9,758 bases of DNA from Gammaproteobacteria bacterium RIFCSPHIGHO2_12_FULL_37_34. GTDB taxonomy: Bacteria; Pseudomonadota; Gammaproteobacteria; DSM-16500. The translations under genes and the position numbers were made by a program. The DNA is taken from the NCBI GenBank assembly GCA_001801495.1, contig MGXW01000039.1, positions 1 to 9,758 on the forward strand. Direction: 5' to 3'. The notes under the pieces were generated by a model that was given only the letters and a program-made list of their open reading frames with translations, ran no database searches and was not told where the DNA came from. Every line of letters begins with the position of its first letter. The first letter of the stretch is position 1. Below, piece after piece: positions 1 to 7,307 of this stretch.

Positions 1-303
1 AAAAAAGATATGATTTTAATTTCTGGATTCAATGTTTATCCGAATGAAATTGAAAATGTTCTAGCTAAGTTGCAAGGTATAAAAGAAGTGGCTGTGATTG
101 GCATACCAGATGAACATTCTGGTGAAGCAGTGAAAGCATTTATTGTAAGAAACGATTCAGTGCTTACTGCTGATACTGTTATTCAATATGCGCGCGAACA
201 CTTAACACCATATAAAGTTCCAAAATATGTAGTGTTTCGTGATACGCTACCTAAAACAAATGTAGGAAAAATTTTGCGCAGAGCATTAAAAGATACTCTA
301 TAA
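1..303 (+). CDS. fadD: Long-chain acyl-CoA ligase (FadD-type), C-terminal part only
   Basis: The gene is cut by the left edge; the first base is in frame and 100 codons remain before TAA at 301-303. The enzyme would activate fatty acids to acyl-CoA through an acyl-adenylate, feeding beta-oxidation or lipid synthesis, and is usually membrane-associated. The visible part is the mobile C-terminal domain of the ANL superfamily. It opens with the hinge motif KKDMILISGFNVYPNEIE, which in FadD follows the conserved DR of the A8 motif. It ends with the A10 motif PKTNVGKILRR, whose Lys (visible residue 90) is the adenylation lysine. The last residues, ALKDTL, are a normal end for the family, so the 3' end looks intact. 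The ATG at 10-12 is internal, not a start. Short- and medium-chain ligases share these motifs, so chain length cannot be fixed from this part, but the hinge wording is closest to FadD. Confidence 0.9.
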   Translation, partial: KKDMILISGFNVYPNEIENVLAKLQGIKEVAVIGIPDEHSGEAVKAFIVRNDSVLTADTVIQYAREHLTPYKVPKYVVFRDTLPKTNVGKILRRALKDTL

Positions 304-366
304 TCGTATAATGAAAGCATGATATAGTGGGTAATATCTTAACGAAAATAATAATTTTCTCAAGCT

Positions 367-393
367 TTTCAGGAGTTCCCGCTGAAGTTTTTT
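367..393 (+). terminator. Possible weak intrinsic terminator after the acyl-CoA ligase gene
   Basis: TTTCAG (367-372) can pair with CTGAAG (382-387) around a 9-nt loop, with one G-U pair, and six T residues follow at 388-393. The stem is short and AT-rich. It lies 64 bp after the ligase stop and just beyond the end of the convergent acetolactate synthase gene. A second small AT hairpin, GAAAAT/ATTTTC, sits at 344-359. Confidence 0.35.
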
Positions 394-406
394 AAGTAAA
401 ATCGGA

Positions 407-2047
407 TTAAATTAATACAGATGTCAATTTATCCGTTAACTTCATATTTTCTGAATAATCCACTGGGCAATCAATTAACACTAATTCGTTGCTTGCAACA
501 GCGTCTTTTAAAGCAGGTAATAATTCATTTGCTGATCGAATACTCACACCTCGTATACCAAAACTTTCTGCATATTTAACCAAATCTGGATTAGTAAACC
601 GAACGAAAGCAGAACGACCGTATTCGAGTTTTTGTTTCCATTCAATTAACCCATAAGCATTATCACGCCAAATTAACATCACAAAAGAAATGTTTTCGCG
701 TTTGGCTGTTTCAATCTCCTGTGAATTCATTAAAAATGCACCATCTCCCATTACCGCAACAATTTTTCGCTTGGGATAAATCAATTTAGCGGCAATAGCA
801 CCTGGCAGAGCAAACCCCATAGTTGCGAGACTATTTGAAATCAAACACGTATTTGATTGATAGCAAGGGTATAAACGCGCCATCCACATTTTCACAGCTC
901 CTGTATCACATAAAACAATATCCGAATCAGCTAACGTTTGACGCAAATCTGCAACAATGCGTTGTGGTTTTAATGGAAATGCAGAATTATTTTTATGTTC
1001 CTCTAATTCATTTTGAATCAGCTGACGCACCACATTCATGTGTTTAGGTAAATTGCTACGTGGTTTGATAGCTTCTCCTAAAGCTGATAAAGAAGAAACA
1101 ATATCACCTTGAATGCCAACCGATAATACGTAGTGTGAATCCACATCCGCAGGCATGCCATGAATATGGATGATTTTTTTATCCCGATTGGGATTCCAAT
1201 GTTTGGGAGCATATTCAACTAAATCATAGCCAACGGTAATGACAACATCCGCCTGATCCAAGCCAAAATTAGTGTAATCATGCCGCATAAAACCAATGGT
1301 ACCAATCACCAATGGATCTCGATCAGATACCACACCTTTTGCCATAAAGGTTACTGCTACAGGCAGCTTAGCTTGATTGATAAATTCTACCAACGCTTGC
1401 TCGGCATGATGCCGGTAGATGCCTGCTCCTGCCAAAATGATAACATTTTTGGCCTGATTAATAATGTAGGCTGCTTTTTGAATTTGCTGGGTATTTGGCA
1501 TCGTAAGCTTGGGTTCTTGAGGAAAAAGAGGGGTTGCATCTATCGCTAATCCAGCAACTTCTTCAGGCAAAATCAAAGCAACAGCACCCATGCGTTCTGA
1601 TTGAGCTTGCTTAAACGCTTTACGCACCATTTCAGCAACTGCTTCAGGCAAATGAATCATGGCACACCATTTGGTAACAGGGGAAAATAGTTTGACGAGA
1701 TCAATAATCTGATGTGATTCTTTATAAATACGGTTTAAAGAAGCTTGAGCAGTCAATGCAACAAGAGGAGAACTGTCTAAATTCGCATCAGCAACGCCTA
1801 ATAAAAGATTAATAGCGCCTGGACCTAATGTGGCAAGGCATACACCCGCCTGATTGGTCAGGCGCCCGTGCATATCAGCCATAAAAGCTGCACCTTGTTC
1901 GTGGCGCGTTAAAATAAAACGGATTTTCTTGGATTGAGAAAGCGCTTCAACAAAATCCGTATTTTCCTCTCCTGGCAAACCAAAAATAGTGGTTACACCT
2001 TCTGCTTCAAGACACTCAACCATCAATTCAGCCACTTTCTTATCCAT
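407..2047 (-). CDS. alsS: Acetolactate synthase, catabolic AlsS/BudB type
   Basis: This thiamine-diphosphate enzyme condenses two pyruvates into 2-acetolactate with loss of CO2; it is cytoplasmic. The start is ATG at 2047 (546 aa), 6 nt after a very strong SD; a TTG one codon upstream overlaps that SD. The N-terminal PYR domain has GLPGEEN (23-29) and RHE with the expected catalytic Glu50. A central domain follows, and the C-terminal PP domain carries the ThDP/Mg motif from GDG (434-436) to DNAYG (Asn463). Catabolic hallmarks are NTCLISN..ATMGFALP (about 399-415) and VDYSEN near the end. GYDLVEY (about 273-279) stands where anabolic AHAS has its FAD-linked RFDDR motif. No small regulatory subunit (ilvH) and no acetolactate decarboxylase (alsD) are adjacent. 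Length is close to the usual 550-570 aa. It is divergent from gyrA and convergent with the ligase gene, so probably monocistronic. Feeding valine/leucine synthesis instead of acetoin is possible. Confidence 0.92.
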   Translation of the reverse strand: MDKKVAELMVECLEAEGVTTIFGLPGEENTDFVEALSQSKKIRFILTRHEQGAAFMADMHGRLTNQAGVCLATLGPGAINLLLGVADANLDSSPLVALTAQASLNRIYKESHQIIDLVKLFSPVTKWCAMIHLPEAVAEMVRKAFKQAQSERMGAVALILPEEVAGLAIDATPLFPQEPKLTMPNTQQIQKAAYIINQAKNVIILAGAGIYRHHAEQALVEFINQAKLPVAVTFMAKGVVSDRDPLVIGTIGFMRHDYTNFGLDQADVVITVGYDLVEYAPKHWNPNRDKKIIHIHGMPADVDSHYVLSVGIQGDIVSSLSALGEAIKPRSNLPKHMNVVRQLIQNELEEHKNNSAFPLKPQRIVADLRQTLADSDIVLCDTGAVKMWMARLYPCYQSNTCLISNSLATMGFALPGAIAAKLIYPKRKIVAVMGDGAFLMNSQEIETAKRENISFVMLIWRDNAYGLIEWKQKLEYGRSAFVRFTNPDLVKYAESFGIRGVSIRSANELLPALKDAVASNELVLIDCPVDYSENMKLTDKLTSVLI

Positions 2048-2049
2048 CA

Positions 2050-2059
2050 ATCACCTCCT
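2050..2059 (-). promoter_or_regulatory. Very strong Shine-Dalgarno of alsS; decides the start
   Basis: Read on the minus strand, AGGAGGTGAT matches all ten bases of the standard bacterial anti-SD at the 16S rRNA 3' end. The AGGAGG core ends 6 nt before ATG at 2047. An in-frame TTG at 2050-2048 overlaps the SD itself and cannot be the main start. Confidence 0.85.
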
Positions 2060-2078
2060 GTAGATAATCTCATTTCTA

Positions 2079-2087
2079 TGCTATAAT
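2079..2087 (+). promoter_or_regulatory. Extended -10 promoter of gyrA
   Basis: TG at 2079-2080, one spacer base, then a perfect TATAAT at 2082-2087 make a sigma70 extended -10 element. The -35 region 17 bp upstream (around 2059-2064) is poor, as is common with extended -10 promoters. Transcription would begin near 2094, giving a leader of about 20 nt to ATG 2115. The alsS promoter must lie in or near the same 67-bp gap on the other strand, but I see no convincing hexamers for it. Confidence 0.65.
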
Positions 2088-2114
2088 TTATCGCAAATTT
2101 TACATGAAGGTATA

Positions 2115-4667
2115 ATGAAATTTTCTATGGAAAATGCAATTGCCAAAGAAGTCTTTAAAGTCAGTGTGGAAAGCGAGCTAAAAAAATCCTATCTCGATTA
2201 CGCCATGAGCGTGATTGTTGGCCGTGCCTTACCTGATGTGAGGGATGGCTTAAAACCTGTACATCGTCGTGTATTATATGCTATGCACGAATTAGGCAAT
2301 GATTGGAACAAAGCCTATAAAAAATCGGCTCGCATCGTGGGTGATGTCATTGGTAAATATCATCCGCATGGCGACACTGCGGTATACGATACCATTGTTC
2401 GCATGGCACAACCTTTTTCCTTACGTTACTTGTTAGTCGATGGGCAGGGTAACTTTGGCTCTGTTGATGGTGATGCCGCAGCCGCCATGCGTTATACCGA
2501 AATTCGTATGTCACGTCTTGCGCATGCTTTACTAGCAGATATCGAAAAAGAAACCGTCGATTTTGCACCAAATTATGATGAAACAGAAACCGCTCCCATC
2601 GTTTTACCTACTAAAATTCCTAATCTCTTAATTAATGGATCTTCGGGTATTGCAGTAGGCATGGCTACCAATATTCCTCCACATAACTTAACAGAAACAA
2701 TTCATGCTTGTATGGCGCTCATTGATCATCCAGAGCTCTCCATTGAGCAAATCATGGAGCATATTCCAGGCCCTGATTTCCCAACCTACGGCCTCATTCA
2801 AGGACGAAATGGTATACGTGAAGCCTATTTAACTGGCCGAGGTAGAATTGTTGTTCGCGCCAAAACACATATTGAAACGGATGAAAAATCGAATAAGGAA
2901 AAAATTATTGTTACCGAATTACCTTATCAAGTAAATAAAGCACGCTTAGTTGAACGAATTGCTGAATTAGTAAAAGAAAAAAAAGTAGAAGGCATTAGTG
3001 CTTTACGCGATGAATCTGATAAACAAGGCATGCGCGTCGTCATTGAATTGCGCCGCGGCGAAAATACAGATGTTATTTTAAATAATTTGTTCGTACATAC
3101 CCAATTACAAACCATTTATGGTGTGAATATAGTCGCTCTAGTCGGTGGCCAACCTAAAACCCTAAACTTAAAGCAATTACTTGAGGCGTTCATTGATCAT
3201 CGTCGAGAAGTTGTTACGCGCCGCACTGTTTTTGATTTACAAAAAGCTCGTGAAAGAGTGCATATTTTAGAGGGTCTTGCTGTTGCACTTGCTAACATCG
3301 ATGCCATGATTGCCTTAATTAAGCGTGCAAAAGACGTAGGGGATGCTAGAAACCAATTAATGAGCCAAGTTTGGCAAACTGCACAAACTATAGAAATTTT
3401 AACGCGTGCAGGTGCTTACGATACTATCTCTCATGCTACAGAGCATTACGGTTTATCAGAGCAGGGTTATCGATTATCCCCCGAACAAGCACAAGCTATT
3501 TTAGATATGCGTTTGCATCGTTTAACTGGTCTTGAACAAGATAAAATTATTACCGAGCACAAAGAACTGCAAACATTGATACATCAATTAACTGACATTT
3601 TGCAACATGCTGCTCGCTTAATGCAAGTGATTCGAGAAGAGTTAATTGCGATAAAGAATGAATTTGCTGATAACAGGCGCACTGAAATTGTGGCGTGCGA
3701 AGAAGGTGAATTACTCATCGAGGATCTGATCCAAGATGAAGAAGTTGTGGTCACACTTTCACACGAAGGCTACGTTAAAACTCAACCTTTAGATACTTAT
3801 CAAGCACAACATCGCGGTGGAAGAGGTAAATCAGCAACCACCATGAAAGAAGAAGATTACATCGAGTTTCTTATTGCTGCGCGCACCCACGACACGATTT
3901 TATGCTTTACTACGCATGGCAAAATTTATTGGCTGAAGGTTTACCAATTCCCACAAACTAACCGAGCTGCACGCGGCCGTCCTATCATCAATTTACTTCC
4001 CTTAGCGGATGGAGAAAAAGTAAATGCATTTTTACCCATACGCGAATACGACGATAAACATTATGTCGTGATGGCAACTTCCGCAGGCCTCATCAAAAAA
4101 GTTTCGTTAATAGATTTTTCACGTCCTCGCGCCTCTGGTATTATTGCTATTGCTTTAAACGAAGGTGATTATCTCGTGCAAGCTGATATTACAGATGGCC
4201 ATCGCGATATTATGTTATTTAGCAATACAGGAAAAGTTGTTCGCTTCCCAGAATCAAAAGTTCGTTGTATGGGTAGACAAGCAGCTGGGGTAAGAGGTAT
4301 CAAGTTACAAAAAGATCAAAAAGTTGTTTCGCTCATCGTCGCCAAACAAGGCGATATTTTAACAGCAACTGAAAAAGGTTATGGAAAACGCACCGAGCTC
4401 GAAGAGTACCGCCAAAGTGGGCGAGGGGGACAAGGCGTGATTTCCATTCAAGTCAACGAGCGCAATGGTTGCGTAGTTGGAGCCATTCAGGTCAATCATG
4501 AAGATGAGGTGATGCTTATTAGCAATAAAGGAACCCTCGTACGTGTTCCCGCATCTGAAATATCATTAGTTGGTCGTAATACTCAAGGTGTCAGACTGAT
4601 TCAATTAAGTGATGAAGAAATATTGGTTAGCCTCGAGTGCATTAAAAATCTATCTCGTAACGATTAA
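2115..4667 (+). CDS. gyrA: DNA gyrase subunit A
   Basis: GyrA is the DNA breakage-reunion and wrapping subunit of the A2B2 type II topoisomerase that introduces negative supercoils. The 850-aa product is complete. Near the N-terminus SYLDYAMSVIVGRALPDVRD (25-44) is textbook GyrA. The quinolone region includes KYHPHGDTAVYD (81-92). The catalytic Tyr, in AAAAMRYTEIR, is residue 127, matching E. coli Tyr122 (offset +5). A coiled-coil/tower region follows (about 350-520), then the beta-pinwheel C-terminal domain. The GyrA box QHRGGRG at 565-571 separates gyrase from ParC. At E. coli position 83 the residue is Thr (Thr88), and Asp is kept at position 87 (Asp92). The protein ends in KNLSRND and lacks the acidic tail of E. 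coli GyrA (875 aa). The start is ATG 2115 with GAAGG 4 nt upstream; the Met at codon 5 has no SD. cmk follows after 45 bp on the same strand. Confidence 0.98.
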   Translation: MKFSMENAIAKEVFKVSVESELKKSYLDYAMSVIVGRALPDVRDGLKPVHRRVLYAMHELGNDWNKAYKKSARIVGDVIGKYHPHGDTAVYDTIVRMAQPFSLRYLLVDGQGNFGSVDGDAAAAMRYTEIRMSRLAHALLADIEKETVDFAPNYDETETAPIVLPTKIPNLLINGSSGIAVGMATNIPPHNLTETIHACMALIDHPELSIEQIMEHIPGPDFPTYGLIQGRNGIREAYLTGRGRIVVRAKTHIETDEKSNKEKIIVTELPYQVNKARLVERIAELVKEKKVEGISALRDESDKQGMRVVIELRRGENTDVILNNLFVHTQLQTIYGVNIVALVGGQPKTLNLKQLLEAFIDHRREVVTRRTVFDLQKARERVHILEGLAVALANIDAMIALIKRAKDVGDARNQLMSQVWQTAQTIEILTRAGAYDTISHATEHYGLSEQGYRLSPEQAQAILDMRLHRLTGLEQDKIITEHKELQTLIHQLTDILQHAARLMQVIREELIAIKNEFADNRRTEIVACEEGELLIEDLIQDEEVVVTLSHEGYVKTQPLDTYQAQHRGGRGKSATTMKEEDYIEFLIAARTHDTILCFTTHGKIYWLKVYQFPQTNRAARGRPIINLLPLADGEKVNAFLPIREYDDKHYVVMATSAGLIKKVSLIDFSRPRASGIIAIALNEGDYLVQADITDGHRDIMLFSNTGKVVRFPESKVRCMGRQAAGVRGIKLQKDQKVVSLIVAKQGDILTATEKGYGKRTELEEYRQSGRGGQGVISIQVNERNGCVVGAIQVNHEDEVMLISNKGTLVRVPASEISLVGRNTQGVRLIQLSDEEILVSLECIKNLSRND

Positions 4668-4712
4668 ACACTTTCGATATGACTATTTTTATTTCAAAGG
4701 AGAAAAAACAGC

Positions 4713-5450
4713 ATGACACCACAAAAGGAAGCGGTGATTACTGTTGATGGCGCAAGCGGCACAGGCAAGGGAACGGTCAGCCAATTACTTGCAAAGCGTC
4801 TGAGATGGAAGCTGCTCGATAGCGGAGCATTATATCGAGTACTAGCACTTGCAGCTCAAAAACACAGTGTTGCCTTGGATAATGAAAAAGCTCTAAACGT
4901 TTTAGCAGAACATCTTGATGTGCAATTTATTGCGCAAGAAAACAATCTCACTCGTATCATTCTTGAAGGAGAAGATGTGACTGAGATCATCCGTACTGAA
5001 AAAATAGGTAATGCTGCTTCTATTGTTGCCGCATTACCCGCTGTCCGAGCCGCATTATTAAGCAGACAACGTGCTTTTCGTGATAAACCAGGCTTGGTAG
5101 CAGATGGGCGGGATATGGGAACAGTGGTTTTCCCTGATGCTGAATTGAAGATTTTCTTACAAGCAACTCCTGAAGAAAGAGCAATGCGCCGTTATAACCA
5201 GTTGAAAGAAAGAGGGATTAGTGTTACGCTAGGCGACCTTATTGAGGAGCTACGCGAGCGGGATAAGCGAGATCAAGAACGGATTGTAGCACCACTTAAA
5301 CCGGCAGAGGATGCAATATGTATTGATACCAATCACTTAACCATCGAACAAGTCGTGGAACGTATCTTATTCGAGATTAAGCGAAAAAAGGCCTTTCCTG
5401 CTACCTTGCACTTAGAGATCAATCCGATTCTAGTTGAGGCAGCAGAGTAA
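4713..5450 (+). CDS. cmk: Cytidylate kinase
   Basis: Cmk phosphorylates CMP and dCMP to the diphosphates with ATP, in pyrimidine salvage and CTP/dCTP supply; it is cytoplasmic. The 245-aa product has a P-loop GASGTGKGT (13-21), LLDSGALYR (34-42) of the nucleotide-monophosphate site, ILEGEDVT (83-90), ADGRDMGTVVFP (130-141) and the lid arginines in RERDKRD (181-187). These follow E. coli Cmk in order and spacing. SD AGGAG (4698-4702) lies 10 nt before ATG 4713. E. coli Cmk ends at 227 aa; here about 20 further residues follow the last conserved helix (from about IKRKKAF, 222 onward), of no recognised function. The gene sits between gyrA and rpsA, and the cmk-rpsA pair is a classical gammaproteobacterial neighbourhood. 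The serC and aroA genes that sit beside cmk in many relatives are not in the 45-bp gap before it. Confidence 0.98.
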   Translation: MTPQKEAVITVDGASGTGKGTVSQLLAKRLRWKLLDSGALYRVLALAAQKHSVALDNEKALNVLAEHLDVQFIAQENNLTRIILEGEDVTEIIRTEKIGNAASIVAALPAVRAALLSRQRAFRDKPGLVADGRDMGTVVFPDAELKIFLQATPEERAMRRYNQLKERGISVTLGDLIEELRERDKRDQERIVAPLKPAEDAICIDTNHLTIEQVVERILFEIKRKKAFPATLHLEINPILVEAAE

Positions 5451-5489
5451 AGTTGATTAACACTAACCGTTTTAACTGAGATTGAATTT
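5451..5489 (+). promoter_or_regulatory. SD-poor translation initiation region of rpsA
   Basis: The 39 nt between the cmk stop and ATG 5490 contain no AGGAGG-like sequence; the best match is TGAG at 5477-5480, 9 nt from the start. A weak hairpin is possible, AGTTGA (5451-5456) with TTAACT (5472-5477). In E. coli the rpsA initiation region is known to lack a strong SD and to be autoregulated by S1; the same logic here is an inference. Confidence 0.45.
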
Positions 5490-7235
5490 ATGGGTGAAAC
5501 CTTTGAACAACTATTAGAAAAAAGCCTGCAAGAAACACCGATGTTACCAGGAGCCATTATTACCGCAACTGTGCAGCGAGTAGAAGAGAAATATATTATT
5601 GTCGATGCTGGACTAAAATCTGAATCTTATATCCCTGTCGAGCAATTCTATGATGAAGCAGGTAAACTTGACATAAAAGTTGGCGATGAAATTAAAGTAG
5701 CACTTGAAGTATTAGAAGATGGTTTTGGCAGTACCCGCCTATCCCGTGAAAGAGCAAAACGACTAGAATCCTGGTCTCACTTAGAGCATGCTTACGAAAC
5801 TAAAGAAACCATTCGGGGTACTATTATTGGTCGCGTAAAGGGCGGCTTTACTGTAGAAATTAATAAAGTTCGCGCATTCTTACCTGGCTCTTTAGTTGAT
5901 GTCAAACCCATTCGCGATCCAGAATCGTTTGAAAATAAAGAATTCGAATTTAAAGTCATTAAAGTCGATCCAAAACGTAATAATATTGTTGTATCAAGAC
6001 GCGCTGTACTTGAATCTGAAACCAATGTTGAACGTGCGGCTGTTCTTGAAAACATTAATGAAGGGGATGAAGTAAAGGGAATAGTTAAAAACCTTACTGA
6101 TTATGGTGCATTCATTGATTTAGGTGGGATAGATGGTTTACTTCACATCACCGATATGTCTTGGAAACGCGTGAAACATCCTAGCGAAATTTTAACTATC
6201 GGCGATGAAATCAAAGTTAAAGTTTTAAAAATTGATCGCGATAATGCTCGTGTGTCACTAGGCCTAAAACAATTAGCAGGCGATCCATGGCAAGATATTG
6301 GTCAACGTTATCCTGTTCATTCTAAAATTTCTGGTCGGGTGACCAATATTACCGATTACGGTTGTTTCGTTGAAATCGAAGAAGGAATTGAAGGGCTAGT
6401 TCATGTCTCTGAAATGGATTGGACAAATAAAAATATCAACCCCAATAAAGTGATTCATCTTGGGCAAGAAGTAGAAGTCATGGTACTAGATGTGGATGGG
6501 GAGCGTCGTCGTATTTCGTTGGGCGTCAAACAATGTACATCCAATCCATGGGCTGTCTTCGCTGTGAACCATCAAAAAGGCGAACATGTCAAAGGTAAAA
6601 TTAAATCCATTACTGATTTTGGTATTTTCCTTGAACTAGATGGGGGTATTGATGGTTTAATTTATCTCTCCGACATTGCTTGGAGTGAGGCAGATGCTCA
6701 AGAATCCTTACGCAAATACCAAAAAAGTGATGAGCTAGAAGCAATTATCTTAGCAATTGATGTTGATCGCGAACGTATTGCATTAGGTTTGAAACAACTT
6801 GCTGACAATCCAATTGCTAATTATTTAGCAGAACATGAAAAAGGTAGTATTGTTACCGGTAAAGTAATTGACGTTGACCAAAAGCAAGCGACTATTGAAC
6901 TTGCTGAAGGAGTGCAGGCTATACTGCGTGCAGCCGAAATTTCACCAGAAAAAGTGGAAGATGCGCGCACTAAACTGCAAGTAGGTGATACTGTAGATGC
7001 GAAAATCATGGGAACAGATAGAAAAGTGCATGCTATTATACTTTCTATTAAAGCAAAAGATGCAAAAGCAGCACCTTCTGGTAACAACAATAAAAAAGTT
7101 GCGAAAACAAACAATCCTAGTGCAGCGCCTGTTGTTCCTTCTAAAAAGAAAAAAGCTGAATCGGCTCTAAAAACTACATTGGGAGATTTATTTAAAGGCC
7201 ATATGAATAGTGACGATAAAAAAGAAGAAAATTAA
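5490..7235 (+). CDS. rpsA: 30S ribosomal protein S1
   Basis: S1 binds mRNA on the 30S subunit and helps unfold leaders and recruit messages, especially those with weak SDs. The 581-aa product shows six S1/OB-fold repeats at about 21-87, 105-171, 192-260, 277-347, 364-434 and 451-521. Domains 3-5 carry the clearest copies, such as LTDYGAFIDLGGIDGLLHI, ITDYGCFVEIEEGIEGLVHV and ITDFGIFLELDGGIDGLIYL. Repeats 1 and 2 are more divergent, as expected because they bind the ribosome (with S2). After repeat 6 comes a low-complexity Lys/Ala/Asn/Pro linker (about 522-560), then TTLGDLFKGHM (562-572), a tail resembling that of several gammaproteobacterial S1 proteins. It is somewhat longer than E. coli S1 (557 aa). 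It lies 39 bp after cmk. No good SD precedes ATG 5490. ihfB, which follows rpsA in E. coli, is absent here. Confidence 0.98.
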   Translation: MGETFEQLLEKSLQETPMLPGAIITATVQRVEEKYIIVDAGLKSESYIPVEQFYDEAGKLDIKVGDEIKVALEVLEDGFGSTRLSRERAKRLESWSHLEHAYETKETIRGTIIGRVKGGFTVEINKVRAFLPGSLVDVKPIRDPESFENKEFEFKVIKVDPKRNNIVVSRRAVLESETNVERAAVLENINEGDEVKGIVKNLTDYGAFIDLGGIDGLLHITDMSWKRVKHPSEILTIGDEIKVKVLKIDRDNARVSLGLKQLAGDPWQDIGQRYPVHSKISGRVTNITDYGCFVEIEEGIEGLVHVSEMDWTNKNINPNKVIHLGQEVEVMVLDVDGERRRISLGVKQCTSNPWAVFAVNHQKGEHVKGKIKSITDFGIFLELDGGIDGLIYLSDIAWSEADAQESLRKYQKSDELEAIILAIDVDRERIALGLKQLADNPIANYLAEHEKGSIVTGKVIDVDQKQATIELAEGVQAILRAAEISPEKVEDARTKLQVGDTVDAKIMGTDRKVHAIILSIKAKDAKAAPSGNNNKKVAKTNNPSAAPVVPSKKKKAESALKTTLGDLFKGHMNSDDKKEEN

Positions 7236-7307
7236 TTAGGGCAGGCATCGAGAAGAGCGTGCTGTACAATTCCAGGCGTAAGAATGGTTGATGCATTAAT
7301 TCAGCTT

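Noticed and set aside
2048..2050. TTG start for acetolactate synthase one codon upstream
   Set aside because: It overlaps the Shine-Dalgarno sequence; the ATG at 2047-2045 has correct spacing.
7232..7298. Short minus-strand frame between rpsA and the ATPase that could be a gene remnant
   Set aside because: It has only about 22 codons, no start or SD, and I could not tie it to any known protein.
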